Assembly (NCBI RefSeq): GCF_025833875.1
Contig: NZ_JAOYOD010000001.1
Span: 558,001 to 622,000 of the forward strand
DNA length: 64,000 bases
Direction of reading: 5' to 3'
From: Reichenbachiella ulvae
GTDB lineage: Bacteria; Bacteroidota; Bacteroidia; Cytophagales; Cyclobacteriaceae
The notes beneath the pieces were generated by a model. The model was not told the origin of the DNA, did not search any database, and saw only the letters and a program-made list of their open reading frames with translations. Each line of letters opens with the position of its first letter. Positions within the stretch are counted from its first letter, which is position 1. Made by a program: the position numbers and the translations under genes. Positions 39,406-48,642 of the stretch are shown here, piece after piece.

Positions 39406-40260
39406 ATGAAAGAGAAACTGTTGGTAATTGTATGTGTTATGTTGTGTAGCGGGGCAGTCCATGCACAGTTTTGGTTTGGACCTAAAGTAGGGGGGCAGTT
39501 GTTGATGCCCAGGTATGATCATGAGGCCAGAGTAGATAGTTTTAAAACCACCTCAAAAGTCAATTGGCATGCAGGTCTTGCTTTTGATTATTCGACTAAG
39601 ACCAACTTTGAAGTGCATACAGAACTTGTGTACATGCGAGTAAATAATAGGAGTAGAAGTACTGATGCCTATGAAACTCCTTTAAATGAAGGAGGTTTAG
39701 GAGGTCAGTTCGTAGATAGTAAAACGGTCAATCATTTTATTTCGGCTCCAATGATGGCTAGAATGCTCTTCTTTAAAAATAGTAGCATCATGTTGATGGC
39801 GCAGGCAGGACCAAGGCTGAGTTACTGGCTGGGAGGTTCTGGAGTTTTAGTGTCGGATGAACTGAAAAGCTTTGGAGAAGAGCAAATCAAGTATAAAATC
39901 ATGTTTAAGGATATCACACAGGAAGAACTTGAGAATACCAATTTCCCTGATAAACATGTGATTACTAAGCCCAATAGATTACAATATGCTATAGATTTTG
40001 GATTTGGAGGAGTGATTCAGTTTTCGCCATCCAGTAGACTCATAGCTGATGTGAAATACAGTTGGGGACATTCGTTCATGTCATTTAATGATGGAAATAA
40101 ATTGAATGACGCCTTGTTGTACAGTGAGGATATGGAGTATAATACCAATATGCTTGTTATATCATTCGCCTATATGTACGGCTATGATGTCAAACTGAGT
40201 AAGAAAGGAAAGAGTACCAATAAATTGGGTAAGAAAAAGAAGAGAACCAAGAGGTATTAA
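39406..40260 (+). CDS. Outer-membrane beta-barrel protein (PorT-like family)
   Basis: The 284-residue protein has a signal peptide (1-20, ending VHAQ), then QFWFGPKVGGQLLMP and alternating amphipathic strands (HAGLAFDYSTKTNFEVHTEL, LQYAIDFGFGGVIQFSP) typical of the eight-to-ten-stranded outer-membrane barrels common in Bacteroidota. Part of the family is annotated PorT-like. It ends in a strikingly basic tail (KLSKKGKSTNKLGKKKKRTK), which would face the periplasm and might touch peptidoglycan or a partner. It is divergent from the PorP-SPOR gene, and its stop directly abuts the stop of the next, convergent gene. Precise role unknown. Confidence 0.8.
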   Translation: MKEKLLVIVCVMLCSGAVHAQFWFGPKVGGQLLMPRYDHEARVDSFKTTSKVNWHAGLAFDYSTKTNFEVHTELVYMRVNNRSRSTDAYETPLNEGGLGGQFVDSKTVNHFISAPMMARMLFFKNSSIMLMAQAGPRLSYWLGGSGVLVSDELKSFGEEQIKYKIMFKDITQEELENTNFPDKHVITKPNRLQYAIDFGFGGVIQFSPSSRLIADVKYSWGHSFMSFNDGNKLNDALLYSEDMEYNTNMLVISFAYMYGYDVKLSKKGKSTNKLGKKKKRTKRY

Positions 40261-40674
40261 TCATTGCTTTCTCATAGGTAGCAGATGTTCATCGGCTATA
40301 CTTCTTAGAAATGTTTTGTTTGTACTAATATTTGGGTCACTGTAGATATAGGCTGAAAGGTCAGCTATTACTCCAGGCTTATATCCAAGTTTAATCGCTA
40401 TTCTTTCGCAAAAATCGATCTCAGACTGAAATACCTTCCCATCTACTTTCATTAATTGAACAATGTTGAATAGGTATTCGAATTTTTCTTCAGGAGTGAG
40501 AGATCTTAACTCTGCAATTGGCAGAGGGTTGTCAATAATGGTCTCTATCTCGTCTTCGTTGAGCCCGTTTAAGGAACCAATGTAGTGAATCATCTTAGCT
40601 TCAGGCTCAGCTATAAAATTATCTACCTTGGATAATCTGACCAGTAAGCTTAGGTGTTCTCTGACGTCTGACAT
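40261..40674 (-). CDS. TerB-like small cytoplasmic protein
   Basis: The 137-residue all-helical acidic protein has the pattern of the TerB-like family: LLVRLSKVDNFIAEPEAKMI at about 10-29 and LMKVDGKVFQSEIDFCERIA at about 73-92, i.e. two 'x-VDG-x-x-x-x-E' helical repeats that carry metal-binding acids in TerB. No signal peptide. Its function is not known with certainty even in relatives (membrane stress and tellurite response in TerB). It is convergent with the barrel gene (zero bases between stops) and divergent from the trp operon. Confidence 0.7.
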   Translation of the reverse strand: MSDVREHLSLLVRLSKVDNFIAEPEAKMIHYIGSLNGLNEDEIETIIDNPLPIAELRSLTPEEKFEYLFNIVQLMKVDGKVFQSEIDFCERIAIKLGYKPGVIADLSAYIYSDPNISTNKTFLRSIADEHLLPMRKQ

Positions 40675-40824
40675 TGGTTTTGGTTTTGGTAACGGCTGTA
40701 TTTTAAATCTTATCTATTACAATTTCATAAAATTGTATCAAAAATCAAATTAAAACGATTAGACCAATACTATATAGCTTTGTCCGGTATTTGTTTGACT
40801 TCAAATAAAAATAACAATGAATGT

Positions 40825-40855
40825 TTTGGAAATTGAGTCAGCTACAATATAATTG
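40825..40855 (+). promoter_or_regulatory. Candidate trp operon promoter
   Basis: TTTG (40825-40828), a 19-base spacer and TATAATTG (40848-40855) match the Bacteroidota promoter form. This would start transcription at about 40860, almost at the leader-peptide start. A second, perfect -7 match TAGCTTTG lies upstream at 40775-40782 but lacks a -33 partner; it would leave a leader of roughly 70 bases. Confidence 0.4.
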
Positions 40856-40860
40856 CACCT

Positions 40861-40917
40861 GTGAAATTGAATAACAAAAATACAAATTGGTGGTGGATCA
40901 TTTCTAATCAGAAGTGA
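40861..40917 (+). CDS. trpL: trp leader peptide with three consecutive Trp codons
   Basis: An 18-codon frame starting GTG (TTG at 40867 is an alternative) reads VKLNNKNTNWWWIISNQK and stops at 40915-40917. Three adjacent TGG codons occupy 40888-40896. It is placed directly before a hairpin-plus-T-run terminator and the trpE gene. This is the classical arrangement in which ribosome stalling at Trp codons senses charged tRNA-Trp. Clear ribosome-binding sequence is absent, as is common in this phylum. Confidence 0.85.
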   Translation: MKLNNKNTNWWWIISNQK

Positions 40918-40983
40918 ACCCGGCATTCTTGTATTCGATGATATAACATTAGCCCTGACGTTCACAGTCAGGGCTTTTTTTTT
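40898..40983 (+). promoter_or_regulatory. Transcription attenuator of the trp operon
   Basis: Three mutually exclusive pairings can be drawn. Segment 1:2 is TCATTTCT (40898-40905) with AGAAGTGA (40910-40917), overlapping the end of the leader frame. Segment 2:3 is GTGAAC (40914-40919) with GTTCAC (40960-40965), a possible antiterminator. Segment 3:4 is the terminator AGCCCTGAC (40951-40959) with GTCAGGGCT (40967-40975), followed by nine T. A ribosome stalled on the Trp codons would mask 40898-40905 and free segment 2. The terminator is strong; the 6-bp antiterminator is the weakest part. Confidence 0.82.
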
Positions 40984-40996
40984 GCCAAATTTTCAA

Positions 40997-42430
40997 ATGA
41001 AAGAAGTAAAGATTTATTCTAAGACCAAAGAAATACTCGGAGACCTGATAACCCCGGTGAGTATTTACCTAAAAGTGCGCGAGAAGCATCCCAACTCTTT
41101 CTTGCTGGAGAGTTCAGATTACCATGCCAAGGAAGGCAGTATCTCCTATATTGGGTTTCAGCCTGTGGCCGAATTTCGGGTAGAGGAGGAGTATCTGTTC
41201 ACCCAGTTTCCAGAGGAAGATGTGATTTCACAGCCCATCAGCAATGTGGACTTGAGATCTCATTTTGTGGAATTTGCAAGCTGCTTTAAACCGCAGGATG
41301 AAAAACAGTATTACACCAAGTCGGGCCTTTTTGGGTTTACGAGTTACGAGACTGTGCAGCTTTTTGAGGATATCAAGTTTGATAGTGACAAGCCCAAAAA
41401 CTTCAAAGTGCCATTGATGCAGTATTTCTGTTTCAAATATGTGATTGCCTTTGACCACTTTCGAAACAAAATATTCATAACCGAGAATAGCGGGGACCCT
41501 GTCCTGGATTACTCAGGTATTGAAATGGTGGAAGATATGATTTTTGCCTCAGGGACTCCTCAGTATGATTTCTCCTCGCATGGAGACATCGTATCTGATA
41601 TGACTGATGCAGAATTTAAAGAGAATGTTTTGAAGGCCATCGATCATTGTCAGTTGGGGGATACCTTTCAAATGGTACTGTCAAGGAGCTTTCATACAAG
41701 CTATGAAGGTGACGATTTTTTCTTGTATCGTGCGCTTCGCAGTGTCAACCCATCTCCATACCTGTTCTATTTTGATTATGGATCATTTAGGATTTTTGGC
41801 TCTTCACCCGAAGCACAATTAGAGGTGAATGATCGTCAGGCAGCGATTTATCCAATTGCAGGGACCTATCGTAGAACAGGCGACGATGAAAAGGATGCCG
41901 TGGCAGCCAAGGAACTGGCAGAGGACGAGAAGGAAACTTCAGAGCACGTGATGCTGGTAGATTTAGCGAGAAACGACTTAAGTATCTCGGGTAGTGAAGT
42001 GACTGTAGAGAAGTTTAAGGAGATCCAATTTTTCTCTCATGTGATTCATTTGGTGTCCAAGGTGACTTCCAAAATGATCCCAGGTAAGTCCGCTATTGAT
42101 CTAGCAGCGGATACTTTTCCTGCTGGTACGTTATCAGGTGCGCCTAAGCATAGAGCCATGGGACTAATTGATGCCTATGAAAAGACGGCCAGAGGATACT
42201 ATGGAGGTATGATTGGGTTGATGGACTTTTATGGCAATTTCAATCATGCCATTTTGATTCGGTCTTTTCTGAGTCAGGACAATAAACTGCATTTTAGAGC
42301 TGGAGCAGGGGTAGTGGCCAAATCTAACCCTGATAGCGAAGTGCAGGAAGTTTATAACAAGATTGGCGCTTTGAAAACTGCCATCGAGAAAGCAAATTCT
42401 ATGAATCTAGCCCAAAGAGCAATCCAATGA
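40997..42430 (+). CDS. trpE: Anthranilate synthase component I
   Basis: The 477-residue protein, from ATG 40997; a longer frame from TTG 40982 would begin inside the attenuator T-run. It carries the tryptophan feedback site FLLESS (35-40) and the chorismate-binding core: FQMVLSRSF, IFGSSPEAQLEV, YPIAGTYRRTGDDEKD, HVMLVDLARNDLS and DTFPAGTLSGAPKHRAM. With TrpG it converts chorismate and glutamine-derived ammonia to anthranilate. First structural gene of trpEGDCFBA, controlled by the attenuator just upstream. Its stop overlaps the trpG start by 4 bases. Confidence 0.97.
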   Translation: MKEVKIYSKTKEILGDLITPVSIYLKVREKHPNSFLLESSDYHAKEGSISYIGFQPVAEFRVEEEYLFTQFPEEDVISQPISNVDLRSHFVEFASCFKPQDEKQYYTKSGLFGFTSYETVQLFEDIKFDSDKPKNFKVPLMQYFCFKYVIAFDHFRNKIFITENSGDPVLDYSGIEMVEDMIFASGTPQYDFSSHGDIVSDMTDAEFKENVLKAIDHCQLGDTFQMVLSRSFHTSYEGDDFFLYRALRSVNPSPYLFYFDYGSFRIFGSSPEAQLEVNDRQAAIYPIAGTYRRTGDDEKDAVAAKELAEDEKETSEHVMLVDLARNDLSISGSEVTVEKFKEIQFFSHVIHLVSKVTSKMIPGKSAIDLAADTFPAGTLSGAPKHRAMGLIDAYEKTARGYYGGMIGLMDFYGNFNHAILIRSFLSQDNKLHFRAGAGVVAKSNPDSEVQEVYNKIGALKTAIEKANSMNLAQRAIQ

Positions 42431-42993
42431 AAACATTAGTATTAGATAATTACGATTCCTTCACATATAACCTGGTTCATATCATTCGTGAGCTGGAAGG
42501 AGATGAAAATCTGGAAGTACATAGAAATGACCAGATTAAATTAGAAGAAGTGGCCAAATATGACCGTATTCTGCTTTCTCCAGGGCCTGGACTACCAAAG
42601 GATAGTGGTATTTTGATGGACACGATCAAGACTTATGCTCCTGATAAAAACATTCTAGGGGTGTGCCTGGGACATCAGGCGATTGCTGAGTCGTTTGGCG
42701 GCACTTTGTACAACTTGCCCAACGTACTACATGGTATTGCGACCAATGTCAATGTAAAAGTGAAAGACATATTGTTCGGAGATATTCCTGAGCAGTTCAA
42801 AATCTGCCGCTATCATAGCTGGGCCGTTGACCCTAAGAAGCAGGGAGATATAGAAGTGACTGCAGTCGACGATGAGGGTGAAATAATGGCCCTGAAGCAC
42901 AAAGAGTATGATGTGAGAGGGGTACAGTTTCATCCCGAGTCTATATTGACCGAGCATGGGATCAAAATGATGGAAAACTGGATCAAATTGTAA
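42427..42993 (+). CDS. trpG: Anthranilate synthase component II (glutamine amidotransferase)
   Basis: The 188-residue class I amidotransferase begins with LDNYDSFTYNL and has the oxyanion segment SPGPGLP, the nucleophile motif GVCLGHQ (Cys80) and the catalytic pair in VQFHPES (His169, Glu171). It supplies ammonia to TrpE. In some bacteria this subunit is shared with folate synthesis (PabA); whether that holds here cannot be told. ATGA overlap with trpE. Confidence 0.96.
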   Translation: MKTLVLDNYDSFTYNLVHIIRELEGDENLEVHRNDQIKLEEVAKYDRILLSPGPGLPKDSGILMDTIKTYAPDKNILGVCLGHQAIAESFGGTLYNLPNVLHGIATNVNVKVKDILFGDIPEQFKICRYHSWAVDPKKQGDIEVTAVDDEGEIMALKHKEYDVRGVQFHPESILTEHGIKMMENWIKL

Positions 42994-43011
42994 GGACTTA
43001 ATCCTAAACCT

Positions 43012-44007
43012 ATGAAAGAGATTTTACAAAGATTGAGTGCGAGCGAAGTGCTCAGTAGAGAGGAGGCTCGGGAAGCCTTGAAGGAAATGGCACAAGGAAA
43101 CAGTAACACGAGTGAAATGGCTGCTTTCTTAATGGCTTACCTGATGAGAGGGATTCAGGCACATGAGTTGGCTGGCTTCAAAGATGCCATGCTGGATTTG
43201 TGTAGAGCCATTGATTTGAGTGCCTATGATGCCATAGATATGTGTGGTACGGGTGGTGATGGCAAAGATACTTTCAATATTTCTACTACGGCTTCTTTTG
43301 TAGTAGCTGGTGCGGGTCAAAAGGTGGCCAAGCATGGTAATAATGGAGTGTCCTCAAGTTGTGGGTCCTCTAACCTATTGCAGCATTTGGGCTATCAGTT
43401 CCCATCAGAAGAGGCTGTGCTACAGGAAACGATCGAGAAGGCGGGTATTTGCTTTTTGCATGCACCCTTGTTTCATCCTGCGATGAAAAATGTGGCTCCA
43501 GTGCGTAAGGAGCTTGGATTAAAGACCTTTTTCAACATGTTAGGGCCTTTGGTAAATCCCAGTAGGCCTGCTAAGCAGTTGATGGGCGTCTATAGCCTGG
43601 AAGTAGCTGAGCTCTACCAGGAATTGCATCAGCAAGAGGGTAAAGCCTGTGCCATCGTTCATGCTCTGGATGGTTATGATGAGATTTCTCTCACAGGAGA
43701 TTTTAAAGTCTACAGCAAAGATGATGTGGTGACTTATTCACCAGATCAGATTGGGTTGAGTGTCATTAAACCAGAACAAATCCATGGTGGAAGCACTGTA
43801 GAGGATTCTGCAGCCATTTTTCAAAGAGTATTGAAAGGGGAAGGCACAGAGGCGCAGACTCAAGTTGTGCTAGCCAATGCTGGTTTGGCGCTGTATATGA
43901 GTCAGGATTTGGCTGATATTCAGGAAGGGATAGCAAAAGCCAAGGAGTCGATTGAGTCTGGTTCGGCTTACAATTGTTTGGTTGAGTTTTTAGCAGTAGG
44001 AAAATGA
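43012..44007 (+). CDS. trpD: Anthranilate phosphoribosyltransferase
   Basis: The 331-residue protein has the type III phosphoribosyltransferase layout: a helical N-terminal domain and the PRPP loop DMCGTGGDGKDTFNIST (about 77-93), then KHGNNGVSSSCGSSNLL and NPSRPAKQLMGVY. It transfers phosphoribose to anthranilate. It begins 18 bases after trpG and overlaps trpC by 4 bases. Confidence 0.97.
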   Translation: MKEILQRLSASEVLSREEAREALKEMAQGNSNTSEMAAFLMAYLMRGIQAHELAGFKDAMLDLCRAIDLSAYDAIDMCGTGGDGKDTFNISTTASFVVAGAGQKVAKHGNNGVSSSCGSSNLLQHLGYQFPSEEAVLQETIEKAGICFLHAPLFHPAMKNVAPVRKELGLKTFFNMLGPLVNPSRPAKQLMGVYSLEVAELYQELHQQEGKACAIVHALDGYDEISLTGDFKVYSKDDVVTYSPDQIGLSVIKPEQIHGGSTVEDSAAIFQRVLKGEGTEAQTQVVLANAGLALYMSQDLADIQEGIAKAKESIESGSAYNCLVEFLAVGK

Positions 44008-44792
44008 ATGTATTAGATAAAATAGTAGCGGAAAAGCGCAAGGAAATCGAAGCGCAAAAGGCTTTGAATAGCATAGATCAGTTGACCAAAATGGAGGGCT
44101 TTAGCAGAAAGGGATTTTCCACTGCCGATAGAATGAAGTCCTCAGTTTTGCCTGCGATTATTTCTGAATTCAAGCGTCAGTCACCATCTAAGGGTATCAT
44201 CAATGATAAGGTAGATGTGGTGAAAGTGACTCAAGGCTATTGTGAGGCTGGTGCTTCTGCGGTATCTATTTTGACTGACGAGCCGTTTTTTGGTGGTACC
44301 ATCGAGGATTTGCAGCGTGCCAGGCCACATGTGAGTTGCCCGATTCTAAGAAAGGATTTTATCATCGATGAGTATCAGATATATAAAACCAAGGCTATAG
44401 GAGCGGATTTGATGCTCTTGATTGCTGCGATTTTGACCAAAGAGGAGATTAAAAGGTTTACTTCTTTGGCGCATGAGCTTGGATTGGAGGTACTGTTAGA
44501 GATTCATAATCAAGAGGAATTTGAGCAGGCTTATATTCCGGAGGTGGATATTTTGGGCGTGAATAACCGCGATTTGAAGCGATTTAAAACTACTATTCAG
44601 AACTCAATTGATCTATCTGAAATTCTGCCAAAAGAGCAACTGAAAATCTCTGAAAGTGGAATCTCAACTACTCAAGATATGGCTGATTTGACAGCAGCAG
44701 GATACAAGGGCTTTTTGATCGGAGAGCAGTTTATGAAACATGCTGATCCAGCTGCTGAGCTCAAGAAGTTCATGAAAGAAGAGCTGGTCTGA
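44004..44792 (+). CDS. trpC: Indole-3-glycerol-phosphate synthase
   Basis: The 262-residue TIM barrel has the signature SEFKRQSPSKG (Glu55, Lys57), YCEAGASAVSILTDEPFFGG, the catalytic-Lys segment LRKDFIIDEYQIY and LGVNNRDLKRF. It closes the indole ring from CdRP. It is a monofunctional protein; the isomerase is the separate next gene, sharing one base (stop TGA and start ATG overlap at 44792). Confidence 0.97.
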   Translation: MNVLDKIVAEKRKEIEAQKALNSIDQLTKMEGFSRKGFSTADRMKSSVLPAIISEFKRQSPSKGIINDKVDVVKVTQGYCEAGASAVSILTDEPFFGGTIEDLQRARPHVSCPILRKDFIIDEYQIYKTKAIGADLMLLIAAILTKEEIKRFTSLAHELGLEVLLEIHNQEEFEQAYIPEVDILGVNNRDLKRFKTTIQNSIDLSEILPKEQLKISESGISTTQDMADLTAAGYKGFLIGEQFMKHADPAAELKKFMKEELV

Positions 44793-45412
44793 TGGAAATA
44801 AAAGTCTGCGGGATTCGAAATATGTCCAATTTGAATGAGCTCGCTCAATCAGATATAGACTATATCGGGTTTATTTTTTACGAAAGGTCAAAGCGCTATT
44901 TTCTTGCCGGAGATATAGATGAATCAACTATGAAGGCTCTTGGGAAAAAGAAGGTGGGCGTATTTGTCAATGAAAAAGTGCAGAAGATAAAAAGACTGGC
45001 CGAGCAGTTTGATTTGGATGTATTGCAGTTGCACGGTGAAGAGTCCGTGAAGGAATGTGAAGAACTTAAAGCGGCAGGTTATCAGGTTTGGAAGGCTTTT
45101 CCAGTTCTGGATACCCTTCCCGATATACAAGGCTATGAGCAAGCTGTGGATGCTTATCTATTCGATACCAAAGGTAAGGAGCACGGTGGAAATGGGGTGC
45201 AGTTTGATTGGTCAGCCTTGAGTGAATATGAGAAGGAATTGCCCTTTGTGTTGAGTGGAGGGATAGGTCCAAATGATGTGAGCAAGGTTAAGGGTTTTCA
45301 TCATAAGGCATTACAAGTATTGGATATCAACAGTCGATTCGAAGTGGAGCCAGGGCTCAAAGATGTATCGGCGATTAAAACATTTATTTCTGAATTAAAG
45401 AATCAAGACTAA
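44792..45412 (+). CDS. trpF: Phosphoribosylanthranilate isomerase
   Basis: The 206-residue TIM barrel starts IKVCGIRN (catalytic Cys6) followed by [16 protein letters not shown], with [13 protein letters not shown] carrying the catalytic Asp and [11 protein letters not shown] binding phosphate. It isomerises PRA to CdRP. Gene order and one-base overlap with trpC place it in the operon. Confidence 0.96.
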   Translation: MEIKVCGIRNMSNLNELAQSDIDYIGFIFYERSKRYFLAGDIDESTMKALGKKKVGVFVNEKVQKIKRLAEQFDLDVLQLHGEESVKECEELKAAGYQVWKAFPVLDTLPDIQGYEQAVDAYLFDTKGKEHGGNGVQFDWSALSEYEKELPFVLSGGIGPNDVSKVKGFHHKALQVLDINSRFEVEPGLKDVSAIKTFISELKNQD

Positions 45413-45414
45413 AC

Positions 45415-46596
45415 ATGAAGACAAGTTTAAGACCTGATGAAAGAGGTTACTATGGCAGCTTCGGAGGGGCGTTTATCCCTGAAATGATGCAAGCCAATGT
45501 AGCTGAATTGCAGGAAAAATTCGAACAGATAGTAGCGACAGAAGAGTTCAAAAAGGAGTTTGATACTTTACTAAAAGATTACGTAGGGAGACCGAGTCCT
45601 TTGTATTTGGCCACTCGTTTGTCAGAGAAATATCAAACGAATGTATACCTGAAAAGGGAAGATCTAAACCATACCGGGGCACATAAAATCAATAACTCTC
45701 TAGGACAAATTATCCTTGCGAAAAAGCTCGGGAAAAAGAAGATTATCGCCGAGACTGGAGCGGGGCAGCATGGAGTTGCAACCGCTACTGCATGCGCCTT
45801 GATGGGGATCGAATGTGTGGTCTTTATGGGGGAGTTGGATGTCAAAAGGCAAGCCCCAAATGTGGGTCGAATGAAGATGCTGGGAGCCGAAGTTGTTCCT
45901 GTATCATCTGGGTCAAAAACGCTCAAAGATGCGACCAATGAAGCGATGAGATATTGGATCGCAAACCCCTTCGATACACACTACATTATTGGGTCTGTAG
46001 TAGGGCCACATCCCTATCCGGATATGGTGGCTAAATTCCAGTCTGTGATCTCAGAAGAGATCAGGAAACAGCTGCTAGAAAAGACAGGTTCAGAGTTGCC
46101 AGATACGGTCATTGCCTGTGTCGGAGGAGGGAGTAATGCAACAGGTGCTTTCTATCATTTTCTGGAAGAAGAATCAGTCGAACTGATCGCTGCAGAGGCA
46201 GCAGGAAAAGGGCTTGAATCTGGTTTTACAGCTGCGGCTACCTTCAAGGGTGTGAGTGGAATTTTACATGGTAGCAAGACCTTGTTTATGCAGACGGAAG
46301 ATGGTCAGGTGGTAGAGCCGCATTCGATTTCAGCTGGTCTTGATTATCCAGGTATTGGCCCGGCTTTGGCTCATTGGTTTGAAACAGGCCGAGTCAAATA
46401 TGAGGCAGTCACTGATGAAGATGCTATGAAGGCGGGATTAGAATTGTGCAAATTGGAAGGGATTATACCTGCTGTAGAATCCTCACATGCACTAGCTGTT
46501 TTGGAGAAAATAAAGTTTGGTAAAGACCAGCATGTAGTAGTGAATCTGTCTGGAAGGGGAGATAAAGATCTTGAGACATATTTGAGCTACTTGTAA
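45415..46596 (+). CDS. trpB: Tryptophan synthase beta chain
   Basis: The 393-residue PLP enzyme starts with [13 protein letters not shown], has the PLP lysine in [14 protein letters not shown] (Lys91), [15 protein letters not shown] and the phosphate-binding GGGSNATG. It joins indole and serine to tryptophan. It is the TrpB1 type, which partners TrpA, in line with the following trpA gene. It lies 2 bases after trpF. Confidence 0.98.
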   Translation: MKTSLRPDERGYYGSFGGAFIPEMMQANVAELQEKFEQIVATEEFKKEFDTLLKDYVGRPSPLYLATRLSEKYQTNVYLKREDLNHTGAHKINNSLGQIILAKKLGKKKIIAETGAGQHGVATATACALMGIECVVFMGELDVKRQAPNVGRMKMLGAEVVPVSSGSKTLKDATNEAMRYWIANPFDTHYIIGSVVGPHPYPDMVAKFQSVISEEIRKQLLEKTGSELPDTVIACVGGGSNATGAFYHFLEEESVELIAAEAAGKGLESGFTAAATFKGVSGILHGSKTLFMQTEDGQVVEPHSISAGLDYPGIGPALAHWFETGRVKYEAVTDEDAMKAGLELCKLEGIIPAVESSHALAVLEKIKFGKDQHVVVNLSGRGDKDLETYLSYL

Positions 46597-46614
46597 AACG
46601 GAGAAGAAAATAAG

Positions 46615-47391
46615 ATGACTAATAGAATCAATCAAGTACTAGAACAAAAGGAAAATATACTGTCTATTTATTTCACGGCTGGGTATCCAAAATTGGATGA
46701 TACCGTGAAAGTGATGGAAGCCTTGGAACAGAATGGTGCGGATATGTTAGAGGTAGGAGTGCCCTTCTCTGACCCGATCGCTGATGGCCCTACCATCCAA
46801 CATAGCAATACAGTCGCGTTGGAAAATGGGATGTCTGTCAAGTTGCTTTTTGAGCAGCTGAAGGATATAAGGAAATCTGTTTCCATCCCTTTAATAATGA
46901 TGAGTTCTTTGAATCCGATTTTGCAGTTTGGGGTTGAGCAGTTTTGCGCTAAGTGTAAGGAGATCGATGTGGATGGATTGATCATTCCAGACCTGCCTGT
47001 GGAGGAATATATCAGTGAGTACAAGGAGGTGATGGAGCGTTATAATTTGAAGAACGTGATATTGATTACACCCTCTTCTACTGATGCCCGAATCAGGTTG
47101 GTGGATGAACATACGGATAGCTTTATCTACATGGTTTCCTCAGCTGCAACGACCGGGGTGAATAAGAATTTCAGTTCGGACTTTGATGCTTTCGCGCAAC
47201 GTCTGAAGGCAATGAAATTGAAGAATCCATTGATTACAGGATTTGGGATCAAAGACAAAGAATCATTTGATCAGGTGACACGATTCTCAAGAGGGGGGAT
47301 CATAGGGAGTGCTTTTGTGAAGGCCGTGGCAGAAGGCGAAGATGCGGCTGCCTCTACAGCTAATTTTATGAAACAATTTGGTCGTTTTTAA
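46615..47391 (+). CDS. trpA: Tryptophan synthase alpha chain
   Basis: The 258-residue TIM barrel has TAGYPKLDDT, the catalytic segment LEVGVPFSDPIADGPTIQ (Glu46 and Asp57), DLPVEEYISEY and the phosphate site GFGIKDKES. It splits indole-3-glycerol phosphate and passes indole to TrpB. Last gene of the operon, 18 bases after trpB; the next 1.25 kb carries no gene. Confidence 0.97.
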   Translation: MTNRINQVLEQKENILSIYFTAGYPKLDDTVKVMEALEQNGADMLEVGVPFSDPIADGPTIQHSNTVALENGMSVKLLFEQLKDIRKSVSIPLIMMSSLNPILQFGVEQFCAKCKEIDVDGLIIPDLPVEEYISEYKEVMERYNLKNVILITPSSTDARIRLVDEHTDSFIYMVSSAATTGVNKNFSSDFDAFAQRLKAMKLKNPLITGFGIKDKESFDQVTRFSRGGIIGSAFVKAVAEGEDAAASTANFMKQFGRF

Positions 47392-48642
47392 GTTTTAGTC
47401 TGGGCTAAAAAATGGAGTTTAAAATATTTTTATTCAGATGGTTATGATGTTGCATCATGTTTGAAGGTTTAATGTTTAGTAAATTTAGTGTTAGACTCCT
47501 TTTTTTGTTTTTAGAAAGAGAATTTATTGGTGGTTAGAAGGGGGGTTTTCGGAGATGGTAGCTTTGTTAGCTTCCGGTTTTAAGCGAAATCTCTGTGGAA
47601 TCTTAAATAAGAATATTTTAGAAAGTCAGTTCACTTTCAACAATGTCAAGTCGATTTTGGTTTGATGATTTTTGAAGGATGAGCTGACTTTTTTTGTGAG
47701 TATTATTCTGAGGTTGAGTTGATATGCTAGACTCATAACTGAGTATTTTGGATGAGTATGAATAGCTGGCTTTTTGGTGTTAAAAGTCTGTTAGAGTTTC
47801 TAAAGCCAATCTAGGTTTTTGGGCTTGAGAGTTGAAGTGGTGAAAAGCAGAGTGCTAGCTAATAAAACTAAGAGTTGATTGTTCTGATTTATGATTCTCC
47901 TGGGAAGAGAGTTGTAGCAGCGTGTCGTTGTGATTGACTGTTCTGTCGCTAGATTTATTAAAGTTGAAATGCACTTGTAAAAGCCATGGTGAGATTAAGT
48001 TTTTTACTGTCGTGTTAATTGCTTAGAACTTACCCTTCTTGAGGAGTTTGGATAGATGTTTTTTGTAATTGATGTTGACCCAATATTCAGTGGGGTTTGT
48101 ATGAGTTATCGAAATGTTATAATAGGCATAGGTTAATTTGTTGTTTTGTATTATTATAATTTAGCGTTGTTTCTTTTCTTGCATGCCTTGTCTTCTTTTT
48201 ACGTTTTTTGATTCCTTTTCAATTTTGACTTATTCTATACAGTTGTCTTTATGGTTGAACTCACGTTGAATCTTGAAGGGGTCTGTTCAGAGCTTGGTTT
48301 TCGTGAGCATTTTATTGGTTTTGTATCTGATTAACTTGTTACTTTCTCATGTGTTTTTTGTAGTGATCCTTATATTGGTAAAGTACAATGTTTGAAGGGT
48401 CTATAATGGTGAAAGTTAGGAGCGAATTTGATGGGTTTTCTGCTGTCGGGCAATCCCTTTAGACGAGTTGATTTTTTCTAATCGAACCTAGATCAGTTGT
48501 TGTTTTTTCAAGTGTACAAATGATTTGTCATCAAAGTAATTTTTACTTGCTACATGCCTTTCTAAGTCTCAAATTCTTATTGACATATTTTCTTGCTATT
48601 TTGGCGGTCGAATTAAATAATTATACCCAACAATTATAGATT
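47392..48642. other. 1.25-kb T-rich gene desert between trpA and the peptide transporter
   Basis: No open frame of useful length is found on either strand, in strong contrast to the packed surroundings. The plus strand is markedly rich in T and poor in C and A: 48301-48360, for example, holds 33 T, 9 A and 6 C. A large hairpin with a T-run sits at 47622-47695. I saw no rRNA, tRNA or recognised riboswitch. It may be a decayed gene, a long leader of the downstream gene or a non-coding RNA locus. Confidence 0.7.
47622..47695 (+). terminator. Large-loop hairpin with T-run, candidate trp operon terminator
   Basis: AAAGTCAGTTCA (47622-47633) pairs with TGAGCTGACTTT (47680-47691; one G-U), continued inward by TTCAA with TTGAA, and followed by seven T (47689-47695). 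It lies about 230 bases after trpA, so it may belong either to the operon or to an RNA encoded in the gap. Confidence 0.5.

Noticed and set aside
40982..40996. TTG start of trpE
   Set aside because: It lies at the end of the attenuator T-run, and the family start fits ATG 40997.
47393..47410. TTTTAG/CTAAAA hairpin right after trpA as terminator
   Set aside because: AT-rich 6-bp stem without T-run; the hairpin at 47622 is a better candidate.
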